Shown here in pieces: positions 8,001-16,352 of a DNA stretch of 64,000 nucleotides. Below the pieces are notes generated by a model that was given only the letters and a program-made list of their open reading frames with translations, did not search any database and was not told where the DNA came from. This DNA is from Myxococcales bacterium. GTDB taxonomy: Bacteria; Myxococcota_A; Polyangia; Nannocystales; Nannocystaceae. Position 1 is the first letter of the stretch, and every line of letters starts with the position of its first letter. The DNA lies in contig JACKDU010000008.1 in the NCBI GenBank assembly GCA_020633335.1, positions 310,001 to 374,000 of the forward strand, read 5' to 3'. A program made the position numbers and the translations under genes.

Positions 8001-9610
8001 GGTAGCACCGGCGCCGCCGCGGGCGCGCCCGGGAGCCCGCGCTCGCAGGCGAGCAGGCCCTGGTAGCGCTCCCACGCCGGCCCGCCCTGGTGGGCCAGGC
8101 GGCCGGCCAGCGCCCGGGTCTCGACCGCCCGGCCGAGGCGCTCGTAGCGGGCTGCGTCGCCCCGGAGGTCGCCGATCCGCCCCTGCCAGCGATCGACCTC
8201 CGCGCGGGCGCCGAGGTAGGCGAGGTAGTCGGGATCGGCGGCGAGGTGCTCGGCGATCGCCGCCTTCGATCGATCGTACATGTCCTTAAAGTCAGGGTGC
8301 CAGGGATCGTCGGCGACCGGCCAGCGGGCGAGGAGGGCGGCCGCCGCCCGGCGATAGGCGGCGTCCTCGGCCGCCTCGGCGTCGGCGAGCGCCTCCCGGG
8401 CGTCGTCGATCTCGGCCTCGAGGCCGGCGAGGACGTCGGCCGCCCGCTCGGGCTCGTCGAGGCCGAGCTCGCGGGCGAGGGCGGCGATCACCGCCTCCTC
8501 CTCCGGCAGGGAGAGCGCGGCCGTCGGCCCCTCGGCGGGGGCGGCCTCCCGCAGCCAGCGCTCGCTCGTGGTCGTCGGCACGTCGAGGCCGCGGCCGGCG
8601 ATCCGCGCCCGGGTGTGGGCCTCGAGGAGCGAGATCCGGCCGTCGCCGTCGAGGTCGACGAGCGCGCCTTCGAGCGCGGCGCCGTCGCGATCCTGGCCCC
8701 GCAGCGCGTGGAGGAAGTGGAGGCCGTAGCCCTCCTGCGCCCGCCGGTCGGGGTTGGGATCGCAGCCCGAGGCCTCGAGGTCCCAGGTCGACGCGAAGAG
8801 GCCGCAGCGCGGGGTCGGTGCGGGGCCCCGCGCCGGATCGGCGCCGGCGAAGACGAGCTCGCCGAAGCCGCCGGAGAAGCAGGTCGTCACCACCACGGTC
8901 ACCGGGCGCTCGCCCTCGTCGAGGAGCTCGGCGAGCTCGCCGACCCGGAGCGCGCTCTGGGCCCAGAGGTCGACCCGGTTGTCGCGCGGGCCCTCGCCGA
9001 TCTCGCCGTGGCCGGCGACGTAGAGGAGGAGCGGCCCCTCGCCGGGGCCCGCGAGCGCGGCCCGCAGCGCCTCCTTGACCGCGTCGGCGCTCGCCGGGCC
9101 GTCGACCGCGAGGGTCGTCGGCCGATAGATCGCGCCCCGGCCCCCGCGCGGCGCGAAGAGATCGGCGAGCGCGAGCGCGACCGGATCGCCGACGCTCGCC
9201 TCGTCCTCGCCGCGCTGGACCTGGACCGCCGCCCCCGGGCCGCCGGCGAAGAGGACGAGGCCGCGCCCCGCGACCTCGCCGAGGATCTCGGCCGCGAGCG
9301 CGAGGTCCTGCTCGATCGACACCTGGTTGTGCTCCGGCAGCGAGCCGCCGCCGGCGACGATCCACGGGATCGTCGGATCGCTCGCCCGCGCGGCCGCAGG
9401 CGCGGCCGCGGCCGCAGGCGCCGTCGAGGGCGCAGGCGCCCCGCTCTCCCCGCTCACCGCGGCGGGCGGCAGCGGCGGGAGCTCGGCGCCCGCGTCGGCC
9501 TGGCCCTCGGCGACGGCCGGCGACGAGGGCAACGCGCAGCCCGCGGGCGCGGCGAGGATCACCGCCAGAGCGGCACCTGCGGCGAGTCGGCGGCGATCGA
9601 GGGGGTCCAC
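7997..9610 (-). CDS. Caspase-like (C14) protease lipoprotein
   Basis: 537 residues. The signal ends in AVILAAPAGC, a likely lipobox, then an Ala/Pro linker to about residue 75. The p20-like domain follows: LLLYVAGHGEIGEG carries the catalytic His of the caspase dyad and VVVTTCFSGGF the catalytic Cys. LFASTWDLEASGCDPN and GLHFLHALRG fit the rest of the fold. DLDGDGRISLLEA resembles a calcium loop. The C-terminal third is helical and unassigned. The GTG start at 9610 is chosen because an AGGATA/TATCCT box lies 8 bases upstream, and earlier starts would run into the divergent channel gene. It is coupled to the propeller lipoprotein. A secreted or surface metacaspase-like role is inferred. Confidence 0.8.
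   Translation of the reverse strand: MDPLDRRRLAAGAALAVILAAPAGCALPSSPAVAEGQADAGAELPPLPPAAVSGESGAPAPSTAPAAAAAPAAARASDPTIPWIVAGGGSLPEHNQVSIEQDLALAAEILGEVAGRGLVLFAGGPGAAVQVQRGEDEASVGDPVALALADLFAPRGGRGAIYRPTTLAVDGPASADAVKEALRAALAGPGEGPLLLYVAGHGEIGEGPRDNRVDLWAQSALRVGELAELLDEGERPVTVVVTTCFSGGFGELVFAGADPARGPAPTPRCGLFASTWDLEASGCDPNPDRRAQEGYGLHFLHALRGQDRDGAALEGALVDLDGDGRISLLEAHTRARIAGRGLDVPTTTSERWLREAAPAEGPTAALSLPEEEAVIAALARELGLDEPERAADVLAGLEAEIDDAREALADAEAAEDAAYRRAAAALLARWPVADDPWHPDFKDMYDRSKAAIAEHLAADPDYLAYLGARAEVDRWQGRIGDLRGDAARYERLGRAVETRALAGRLAHQGGPAWERYQGLLACERGLPGAPAAAPVLP
8281..8294. repeat. Dispersed palindrome, degenerate intragenic copy
   Basis: TGTCC-TTAA-AGTCA in the caspase-like gene, one arm imperfect. 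On the coding strand it uses the rare codon TTT (DFKDM). Confidence 0.35.
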
Positions 9611-9618
9611 GGCGGCCG

Positions 9619-9624
9619 AGGATA
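9619..9624 (-). promoter_or_regulatory. Candidate -10 hexamer TATCCT, leaderless promoter
   Basis: On the minus strand the hexamer lies 8 bases before the GTG at 9610, with no ribosome site; it decides the start of the caspase-like gene. Confidence 0.45.
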
Positions 9625-9719
9625 GCAGGAAGGCGGCGGAGCACCTCGGCGAGCGCGCGATCGCCGTGGGGACCGCTGAATTGCGCCAGGACGCGAGTTC
9701 GGCGCAAACTGGCGCTGCG

Positions 9720-10616
9720 ATGGCGACCAGCCTCAAGCAGCCGAAGGTCCCCGAGGCCGCCTGGAAGCAGCGGATCTACATCATCATCTTCGAGGCCGAG
9801 ACGCCCGCCGGCAAGGCCTTCGACGTCGCCCTCCTCGCGGTGATCGTCCTCAGCATCGTCGTCGTCGCCCTCGAGAGCGTCGCGTCGATCGAGAGCCACT
9901 TCAGCCTGATCCTCCGGGTCCTCGAGTGGGTCCTCACCTTCTTCTTCACGGTCGAGTACGTCCTCCGCCTCCTCTGCGTCCGCCGGCCGCTCCGCTACGC
10001 GCTCTCCTTCTTCGGGATCGTCGACCTCCTCTCGATCCTCCCGAGCTACCTCGGCCTCTTCATCTCCGGCGCCGGCTCACTCCTGGTGATCCGCACCCTC
10101 CGCCTCCTGCGGATGTTCAGGGTGCTCAAGCTCGCCCAGTTCATGGTCGAGGCCCAGACCCTGGTCTCGGCGCTCAAGTCGAGCCGCTCGAAGATCGCGG
10201 TCTTCATGACCGCGGTGATGACGATGGTCGTGATCGCCGGGACCCTGATGTACCTGATCGAGAGCGAGGCCGAGAGCGGCTTCACCAGCATCCCGCGGGC
10301 GATGTACTGGGCGATCGTGACGATGACCACGGTCGGCTACGGCGACATCGCCCCGCGCACCGCCTTCGGCCAGTTCGTCGCCGCCCTCCTGATGATCGCC
10401 GGCTACGCGATCATCGCGGTGCCGACCGGGATCGTCAGCGCCGAGCTGGTCTCGGCGTCGAAGGCGAGCGCGGTCTCGACCCGCCACTGCCCCCACTGCA
10501 CGACCGAGGGCCACGATCCCTCCGCCCGCTACTGCTACCGCTGCGGCGAGCGCCTGGTCGCGGACGAGGCCGAGGAGGGGCCGACGACCTCGCGCGCCGG
10601 CGGGCCCCAGGGCTAG
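9720..10616 (+). CDS. Voltage-gated K+ channel-type ion transporter
   Basis: 298 residues with the six-helix Kv plan. S1 is about residues 37-57 (VALLAVIVLSIVVVALES). An S4-like sensor IRTLRLLRMFRVLKL has regularly spaced Arg. The pore has the selectivity filter TMTTVGYGDIAP and the last helix is LLMIAGYAIIAVPTGI. Such channels pass K+ across the inner membrane in response to voltage. After S6 a short tail carries two Cys pairs (HCPHC and CYRCG), a likely zinc ribbon not usual for the family. Upstream, TTGCGC (9681-9686) and CAAACT (9705-9710) are spaced like -35 and -10 boxes. The gene diverges from the caspase-like gene. Confidence 0.88.
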   Translation: MATSLKQPKVPEAAWKQRIYIIIFEAETPAGKAFDVALLAVIVLSIVVVALESVASIESHFSLILRVLEWVLTFFFTVEYVLRLLCVRRPLRYALSFFGIVDLLSILPSYLGLFISGAGSLLVIRTLRLLRMFRVLKLAQFMVEAQTLVSALKSSRSKIAVFMTAVMTMVVIAGTLMYLIESEAESGFTSIPRAMYWAIVTMTTVGYGDIAPRTAFGQFVAALLMIAGYAIIAVPTGIVSAELVSASKASAVSTRHCPHCTTEGHDPSARYCYRCGERLVADEAEEGPTTSRAGGPQG

Positions 10617-10645
10617 CCGACGCCCAGCCCCAGGCTAGCCGGCGC

Positions 10646-11221
10646 CTAGCCGAGGTTGCACTCGGTGCTGCAGGCCTGGACCATGCAGAGGATGAGCTCG
10701 CCGGTCACGCCGGCCTGCGGGTTCACGTTGCACTGATCGGCGCACTTCGGCGCGTCGCCGTTGATCCCCAGGCAAGCGACGAAGCAGGCGCAGCCGACGT
10801 CCTCCGCGCAGGCGAGGAGCTGATCACAGCACGCGGGACCGACGCAGAGCTGGCAGGGATCCGCCATCATCATGTCGGGCATGCAGAGCGCCGGCCCGGT
10901 GGTGTCACCGGTCGTGTCCCCGCTGGTGTCCCCCGTGGTCGTCCCGCCCCCGCTGGTCTCGATCGCGGTCGTGGCCGCGCTGGTCGACGCCGCCGAGGAC
11001 GATCCCGAGCTGGTCGCGCCCCCGCTCGTGGTCCCCCCCGTCGACGACCCCGACGAGCCGTCGTCGCCCCCGCTCGTGCTCCCCGAGGATCCCCCCGTGC
11101 TCGTCGTCCCGGTCGCCGCCGAGGTGACGCCGCCGACGTCGTTGAAGCAGGCGGAGATCGACGCGAGCGGCCAGGCGAGCGCGACGGCGAGGAGAGGGGC
11201 GCGGCCGAGGAGATGACGCAT
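10646..11221 (-). CDS. Small Cys-rich surface lipoprotein
   Basis: 191 residues. The signal PLASISAC is a good lipobox. A Ser/Thr/Gly/Asp linker runs to about residue 110. The remainder is a compact Cys-rich module with 14 Cys (CMPD, PCQLCVGPACC, CAEDVGCACFVACLG, CADQC, CMVQACSTEC), probably held by disulfides. No known domain is recognised; similar small modules are common in myxobacterial lipoproteins. A GGGGGAA ribosome site precedes the ATG. It converges with the channel gene, the 29-base gap holding two GGCTAGCC palindromes. Confidence 0.75.
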   Translation of the reverse strand: MRHLLGRAPLLAVALAWPLASISACFNDVGGVTSAATGTTSTGGSSGSTSGGDDGSSGSSTGGTTSGGATSSGSSSAASTSAATTAIETSGGGTTTGDTSGDTTGDTTGPALCMPDMMMADPCQLCVGPACCDQLLACAEDVGCACFVACLGINGDAPKCADQCNVNPQAGVTGELILCMVQACSTECNLG

Positions 11222-11383
11222 CGAGTTCCCCCAGGAGGTCGGCGCTCAGGCTACACCGCCGAGCGCTCTGCGGGCCACCGCGCTCCGCGGCGCTCGAGCG
11301 TCCGCGCGAGCGGCGGCGGCTCGAACGCAGACCCAGGCGCGCGACAAGTCCGCTCACGCGCGTGACTCGCCGGTCGTCGGCGA

Positions 11384-11389
11384 TAGACT
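11384..11389 (+). promoter_or_regulatory. Candidate -10 hexamer TAGACT, leaderless promoter
   Basis: It lies 7 bases before the ATG at 11397, and there is no ribosome site. Confidence 0.45.
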
Positions 11390-11396
11390 GCGGGCG

Positions 11397-12575
11397 ATGC
11401 TCGATCTCGCCATCCTCGCGCTGGCCGGCCTGACGATCGGCGCGATGGCCCTCCCCCGCCTCCGCGCGACGCCGACCTGGCGGGCGATGATCACCCCGCT
11501 CGCCTCGATCATCGGCTCCGGCTTCCTGGTCCTCGGGCCGATCCTCGACGACCGCTACGGGGCCTACGCGCCGCTGGCGATGGCCGCCCTCTGCCTGGTC
11601 GGCTGGCTCTTCGGCGCGGCGGTGCGCCACAACATCGCCGCGATCGCGGCCGACGGCGAGGTCCGCCACAAGCGCCTCGAGGACGTCGCCGAGCTCGCGC
11701 TCGCCTTCGCCTACGTGATCTCGGTCGCCTACTACCTCAACCTCTTCGGCGCCTTCGCGGTCTCGCTGACCGAATATCACGGCGGCACCCCGGCCCGCGT
11801 CGTCACCACCGGCGCCCTCGCCCTGGTCGCGCTGGCCGGCTGGGTCGGCGGCTTTCGCCAGCTCGAGCGGGTCGAGTACGGCACCGTCACCCTCAAGCTC
11901 GGGGTGATCGCCGGGCTCCTCGTCGGCCTCGGCGTCTACTTCGCGGGGCAGGCGAGCGCCGGCGCGCTGGTGATCAACCCGCCCCAGCTCGGCTGGGGCG
12001 AGGCCATCTCCCTCGGCTTCGGGCTCATCGTCACCGTCCAGGGCTTTGAGACCGCGCGCTACCTCGGCGACGAGTACGACGCGGCGACCCGGATCCGGGC
12101 GATGAAGCAGGCGCAGTGGCTCTCGAGCGGGATCTACATGGTCTACATCGGCCTCCTCGCCTGGCTCTTCCCGGCCGGCGAGACCGCGCTCACCGAGACC
12201 GCGATCATCGACATGATGCGGGTGGTCGCGCCGATCCTCCCGGGGCTCCTGATCGTCGCCGCCCTCGCCGCGCAGTTCTCCGCCGCGGTCGCCGACACCG
12301 GCGGCGCGGGCGGGCTGGTCCACGAGCTGAGCCGCGGACGGATCGGCCTGCGACCCGCCTACCTCGTGCTGGTGATCGCCGGGATCGCCCTCACCTGGAC
12401 CGCCGATCTCTTCTCGATCATCGCCTACGCCTCGCGGGCCTTCGCCGCCTACTACGCGATGCAGTCCGCCCTCGCGGCGCTGCGCTCGACCGGCGCGCGG
12501 CGAGCCGGGTTCTGGGCGCTCACGGTGCTGGGGGCCGCGATCACGCTCCTGGGGACGCCGGCCGAGGGGAGCTGA
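11397..12575 (+). CDS. APC-superfamily-like multi-pass membrane transporter
   Basis: 392 residues, almost all membrane. About eleven hydrophobic segments can be counted, including an early helix with ITPLASIIGSGFLVLGPIL, an arrangement reminiscent of the unwound first helix of APC transporters. Others are LALAFAYVISVAYYLNLFG, LKLGVIAGLLVGLGVYF and LLIVAALAAQFSAAVAD. Charged loops such as VRHKRLEDVAE face the cytoplasm. The substrate cannot be told. The gene stands alone between a divergent lipoprotein and a convergent OmpA gene and is followed by a strong hairpin at 12592. Confidence 0.7.
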   Translation: MLDLAILALAGLTIGAMALPRLRATPTWRAMITPLASIIGSGFLVLGPILDDRYGAYAPLAMAALCLVGWLFGAAVRHNIAAIAADGEVRHKRLEDVAELALAFAYVISVAYYLNLFGAFAVSLTEYHGGTPARVVTTGALALVALAGWVGGFRQLERVEYGTVTLKLGVIAGLLVGLGVYFAGQASAGALVINPPQLGWGEAISLGFGLIVTVQGFETARYLGDEYDAATRIRAMKQAQWLSSGIYMVYIGLLAWLFPAGETALTETAIIDMMRVVAPILPGLLIVAALAAQFSAAVADTGGAGGLVHELSRGRIGLRPAYLVLVIAGIALTWTADLFSIIAYASRAFAAYYAMQSALAALRSTGARRAGFWALTVLGAAITLLGTPAEGS

Positions 12576-12591
12576 GGGGGCGACTGTACAT

Positions 12592-12609
12592 CCTGTCCAA
12601 GAGGACAGG
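12592..12609. terminator. Terminator-like hairpin built on the dispersed palindrome
   Basis: CCTGTCC-AAGA-GGACAGG forms a 7-bp stem, extended by one more pair (T/A) on each side, between the convergent stops at 12575 and 12678. Its core TGTCC-N4-GGACA (12594-12607) is the repeated motif of this window. No T run follows. Confidence 0.6.
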
Positions 12610-12677
12610 ATGAAACTTCGAAACGCGGACGGGCCGCGGGGCGCCCCCCGCGGCCCGCCACTCGCAGCGCCTCGGCG

Positions 12678-14223
12678 CTACTTGCTCTCGAGCCCGCCCT
12701 TGAGGAGCTTGAACTCGATGCGCCGGTTCTGGGCCTTGCCGCGCGCCGTCTTGTTGTCGGCGACCGGCTCGTCGGGGCCGGCGCCGCGGGTCTCGATCCG
12801 CTTGCCCTCGATCCCCTTGTCCACCAGGTACTGCTTGACCGCCTCGGCGCGCCGCCGCGAGAGGTCGCGGTTGTGGTCGGCCGAGCCGTCCGAGTCGGTG
12901 TGACCCGAGATCTCGATGCGGACGTCCGGGAAGTCCTTGAGGACCTGGACCGCGGCGTCGAGGGTCTTGGTCGAGTTCTTCTTGATCGTGTCCTTGTCGA
13001 CGTCGAAGTTGATCCCGCGGATCGCCCCCGTGAACTTGGTGACCGCCTTGGGGATCTCGTCCGGGCAGCCGTCCTCGTCCTGGTAGTTGTTGTCGGTCTC
13101 CGGCTCGGTCGGGCACTTGTCCTCGGGCGTGACGCCCTGGCCCGGGTCGGGGAGCCCGTCGCCGTCGGTGTCCTTGATCGGGCAGCCCTGGGTCTCCTTC
13201 GGACCCGGCTCGTCCGGGCACTTGTCCTCCTGATCGGCGGGGAGGCCCTGACCCGGGGTCGTAGAAGCCGTCGCCGTCGGAGTCGACGAGCGGGCAGCCC
13301 TGGGTCTCCTTCGGACCCGGCTCGTTCGGGCACTTGTCCTCCTCCTCCGCGGGCGCGCCCTGGCCGGGATCCCAGAGGCCGTCGCCGTCGGAGTCGACGA
13401 GCGGGCAGCCCTGGTTGGAGCGCGGCCCCGGCTCGTTCGGGCACTTGTCCTCGTCCTTCTTGGGGACGCCCTGGCCGGGATCCCAGAGGCCGTCGCCGTC
13501 GGAGTCGATCAGGTTCTTCGGCGCCTCCTTCTTGCGGCCGAGGGTCGCCGAGAGGCCGAGGAGGATCTCGACGTGGTTGGTCCGGCCGTTGTCGACCGCG
13601 TGGGCGGCCGAGACGTTGTCGCGGACGTCGAGGCGGAGCGCCAGGAAGCGGTTGATGAAGAACTTCACGCCGCCGCCGAAGTGGAGCGCCGGATCGATGT
13701 CGGAGCCGAGCTCCTGGCTCGACGAGCCGAGCGCGCCGAAGCCGACGAGGGCGAAGGGGGCGATCCGCCAGGGGAGCTGGGCGATCGCGTGGCCGCGGAC
13801 CCCGTAGAGGACCGCGCCGCCGTCGGTCTCGGTCTTGGTCGGCATCACCGCGCCCTCGACCTCGAGGCCGAAGACCCGGAGCGGGTAGAAGGCGAAGCGG
13901 AGGCCGATGTCCGGCGCGATCCGCTTGTAGCGGAGGTAGGTGTTGCTCGGATCATAGAGCTCGTGCTGCTGGCTCGGCAGGAGGACGCCGCCGAAGACGC
14001 CGAGCTCCATCATCATCCGCTCGGGGGCGTAGCGCTTGATCCAGGGCTTGCCGCTCTGGTCGGACTTGGCGGACTTGCTCTTCTTGCCTTCGGCCTTCGC
14101 GCCGTCCTTGGTCGAGAGGGAGACCTTGCCCCCGGCCGATGCCCCGCCCTCCTCGGCGGCGGCGGCGTCGGCGGACGCGAGCGTGAGGGCGAAGACGGAG
14201 GCGATCGCTGGGAGTTTCGACAT
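12678..14223 (-). pseudogene. OmpA-family wall-binding outer-membrane protein with TSP3 repeats, frameshifted
   Basis: The product has a signal peptide (ASVFALTLASADAAAA), a beta-barrel (MMMELGVFGGVLLPSQQHEL onward), four TSP3 calcium repeats of the form DSDGDGLWDPGQG and an OmpA C-terminal peptidoglycan-binding domain (DVRIEISGHTDSDGSADHNR, RAEAVKQYLVDKGIEGKRIE, NRRIEFKLLKGG). The start ATG (14223) and final stop (12678) are in different frames. In the third TSP3 repeat the run GGGG at 13255-13258 has one base more than its sister repeats; removing one restores a 514-residue protein. Sequencing error or recent mutation is possible. It is a paralogue of the gene at 18858-20366 and has its own GTGACC-N14-CGTGTG promoter. 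Confidence 0.8.
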
Positions 14224-14280
14224 GTGCATTCTCGTGCGTAGCGGAGTGTGGGGCCGCCCGGAGGGCGGGTGTGACCCATA

Positions 14281-14306
14281 CACACGGCCCGCCGCCCGCG
14301 GGTCAC
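14281..14306 (-). promoter_or_regulatory. ECF-type promoter GTGACC-N14-CGTGTG upstream of OmpA-TSP3 gene
   Basis: On the minus strand -35 GTGACC (14301-14306) and -10 CGTGTG (14281-14286) are 14 bases apart, 58 bases from the ATG at 14223. The same pair with the same spacing occurs three more times, all in this cluster. Confidence 0.75.
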
Positions 14307-14329
14307 ATCTCCGCGATCTTTTTTTTCGA

Positions 14330-14355
14330 GTGACCGGCTGGCGGTGGGCCGTGTG
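14330..14355 (+). promoter_or_regulatory. ECF-type promoter GTGACC-N14-CGTGTG upstream of lipoprotein
   Basis: -35 GTGACC at 14330-14335 and -10 CGTGTG at 14350-14355, 72 bases before the ATG at 14428. It is divergent from the OmpA copy, with 23 bases including an eight-base T run between the two -35 boxes. Confidence 0.75.
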
Positions 14356-14427
14356 AAGGGAGCGGGCCCCGACGCGGGCCCGAGCGGCGCGCTCCATGCG
14401 CGCCCGCACCCGTCAGGAGCAACCACC

Positions 14428-14841
14428 ATGCGACGCCCCCTCACCCTCCTCCTCACCCTCCTCGTCTCCCTCGCCGCCGCCCCCGGCTGCGCGACCAAGG
14501 TCCAGGCGCCGACCGAGGCGCCGGCGCTCGGCTCGGACGCGACCATCGTCGCCAAGAAGAACAAGACCGGGACCTACGACGTGTCGATCGCGGTGCAGAA
14601 CCTCGCGCCGCCGGCCCGCCTCGACGAGGGCTCGACCGCCTTCGTGGTCTGGCTGATCGCGGGCGAGCAGCCCGCGGTCCGGGTCGGCGCGCTCGACTAT
14701 GACGAGGGCGACCGCGCCGGCGCCCTCGAGGTGACCTCGCCCGACGCCGCCTTCAACGTCCTCATCACCCTCGAGAGCGACCCGAGCCCGGCGAGCCCGA
14801 GCGGCAAGGGGATCCTCAACGCCGCGGTCAAGGCCGGGTAG
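14428..14841 (+). CDS. Lipoprotein with RskA C-terminal-like beta domain
   Basis: 137 residues. The signal LLTLLVSLAAAPGC gives a lipobox at residue 20 or so. The rest reads as one small beta-sandwich: TGTYDVSIAVQNLAPP, STAFVVWLIAGEQPAVRVG and AAFNVLITLESDPSPASPSG. The last pattern resembles the periplasmic C-terminal domain of anti-sigma K (RskA) proteins, where such a segment often precedes a short Gly/Pro end. Here it is free-standing and anchored by lipid. AGGAGC upstream is a good ribosome site. Its promoter belongs to the ECF set, so it may take part in sensing or be an output of the module. The function is not established. Confidence 0.7.
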   Translation: MRRPLTLLLTLLVSLAAAPGCATKVQAPTEAPALGSDATIVAKKNKTGTYDVSIAVQNLAPPARLDEGSTAFVVWLIAGEQPAVRVGALDYDEGDRAGALEVTSPDAAFNVLITLESDPSPASPSGKGILNAAVKAG

Positions 14842-14937
14842 TCGCGCTCGCGAGCGCGGACGTGCGCGGATGCGCGCGCCCGCGCCTCGACTTGCCGCGG
14901 CGGAGGCCTTCCGGGAGCATGCACGGACACCGCCGCC

Positions 14938-16020
14938 ATGAGCACCACCGACACCGCGACCATCGCCGACATCGAAGCCCAGGTCTGGCGACGCTCGCGT
15001 CGCGGCCGAGACGTCCTCGCCGGCCTCCGACGGGCCGCCGCGTGCGACGAGGCCTGGGCCTGGGCGCTGGCCCAGTCGGTCGAGATCCTCCACCCGGTCC
15101 ACGTCATGCGCGAGGAGGCGCAGGCGATGAGCGCCCGCTGGGCCGAGGCCCGCGGCCTCGCTCCCCACCTCTGGGCCGATCGCGTCGCCGCGGCCTGGCC
15201 GGCCGACGAGGCCCACGCAGGCCGCTTCTGGCGGGTCCAGCGAGCGCGCCTCGAGTGGGCGCTCCGAGAGCAGACCGCCTGGCCCTTGGATCACCTTGAG
15301 GCCCTCATCCGCGACCGCGAGGCGATCGCGTCGGCGCTCCGCGGGCTCCTCTGGATCGACGCGGGCGACGTGATCCGCTGGTTCGACGACCAGGGTCGAG
15401 CGCGGGATCTCGACGGCGAGGCCGCGCCCGCCGGCTCCATCCTACGGATCGCTCACCCCGCGCACCCGGCCCTCCGAGCGCTCGAGCGCGGGCGCCTCGA
15501 CGGGCGCGTCGAGCCGAGCGCCGCGCCCTTCCCCCAGCTCGACCGCGAGCGCTTCGGCCCCGAGTCCCTGGAGCGCGACGCCGACGGCTGGCTGCGCCCG
15601 CGCTGGAACGCGCCGGTGCCCCTCTTTCGGCTCCACGAGCTCCGGCGCGGCGGCTGGCGCTTCACCGACGCCGAGGACAACGGCACCGTCGCCGGCATCT
15701 TCCTCGTCGATCGACGCGCCGATCAGACCGCCCTTTGGCGGCTGATGAACCGCGAGAATCGTCCGCACTACGGGTACCCGCTCTACATCGACTTCGATCC
15801 CCCCGATCTGCCGATCCGGGTCGGCCTCGCGCTCCTCCGCGGCGAGTGGGACCGGAGCCGCCTGGGCTGGTCCTTCGGCTGGCCGCCCAAGCACGCGATC
15901 TTCAACCCGCTCCAGCCCGACATGCTCGCCCCCGAGGACGCCGACCCGATCTTCCTCAGCGAGGCGCTCCGCGACGTCTGGCGGGCGAGCCGGCCCGGCG
16001 CGTCGGCCCCGGAGCCATGA
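14938..16020 (+). CDS. DUF4132-type protein (short form)
   Basis: 360 residues, soluble. The central part has the DUF4132 signature order: SILRIAHPAHPAL, APFPQLDRERFG, WNAPVPLFRLHELRRGGWRF, followed by GTVAGIFLVDRRADQTALW and LRGEWDRSRLGWSFGWPP. DUF4132 is usually the C-terminal part of large proteins related to MolR; this protein is much shorter. Its biochemical role is unknown. Codon use is slightly less extreme than in neighbours (for example CGA, CCT), which may hint at a different origin. The ATG of an HNH endonuclease gene overlaps its stop (ATGA). Confidence 0.65.
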   Translation: MSTTDTATIADIEAQVWRRSRRGRDVLAGLRRAAACDEAWAWALAQSVEILHPVHVMREEAQAMSARWAEARGLAPHLWADRVAAAWPADEAHAGRFWRVQRARLEWALREQTAWPLDHLEALIRDREAIASALRGLLWIDAGDVIRWFDDQGRARDLDGEAAPAGSILRIAHPAHPALRALERGRLDGRVEPSAAPFPQLDRERFGPESLERDADGWLRPRWNAPVPLFRLHELRRGGWRFTDAEDNGTVAGIFLVDRRADQTALWRLMNRENRPHYGYPLYIDFDPPDLPIRVGLALLRGEWDRSRLGWSFGWPPKHAIFNPLQPDMLAPEDADPIFLSEALRDVWRASRPGASAPEP

Positions 16021-16352
16021 GCGCCCAGAAGAAGCAGGTCCGCGCCGCCTTCCGCGACGCGGTCTTCGCCCGCGCCCGCTACCGCTGCGAGGGGCCGGGC
16101 TGCGCCTTCACGTCGACGCGCGAGCGGGCCGAGGCCGAGCTCGACGCCCATCACATCACCGATCGCAACGAGATGCCCAAGGGCGGCTACGTCGTCGAGA
16201 ACGGGATCGCCCTCTGCCCCGCCTGCCACGCGAAGGCCGAGCAATTCCACGCCACCGGCGAGGCGCTCCCGGGCTTCCACCCCGACGAGCTCTACCGGAT
16301 CATCGCCTCGTCCCGCGAGAAGGCCGAGCGGGCGAGCCGACGCCTCCGCTGA
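16017..16352 (+). CDS. HNH endonuclease
   Basis: 111 residues. Two Cys pairs (CEGPGC and CPACH) probably hold zinc around the HNH core: LDAHHITDRNEMPKGGYVVE has the first His pair, VENGIALCPACHAKAEQFH the Asn and last His. HNH enzymes nick or cut DNA; with no other domain, target and role are open. It is translationally coupled to the DUF4132 gene. The stop TGA directly abuts the stop of the convergent MscS gene, the two forming TGATCA at 16350-16355. Confidence 0.8.
   Translation: MSAQKKQVRAAFRDAVFARARYRCEGPGCAFTSTRERAEAELDAHHITDRNEMPKGGYVVENGIALCPACHAKAEQFHATGEALPGFHPDELYRIIASSREKAERASRRLR

Noticed and set aside
10611..10640. Two GGCTAGCC palindromes after the K+ channel as a regulatory site
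   Set aside because: They lie between convergent stops and have no clear stem-loop with a T run; too little to call.
12452..13444. Open frame across the OmpA gene with Arg/Ser/Thr-rich product
   Set aside because: It is the third frame of the OmpA-TSP3 gene; the repeats give an artificial periodic product and it lacks the OmpA motif.
13060..13500. Near-identical direct repeats that might be a mobile-element remnant
   Set aside because: They encode TSP3 calcium repeats of the OmpA protein.
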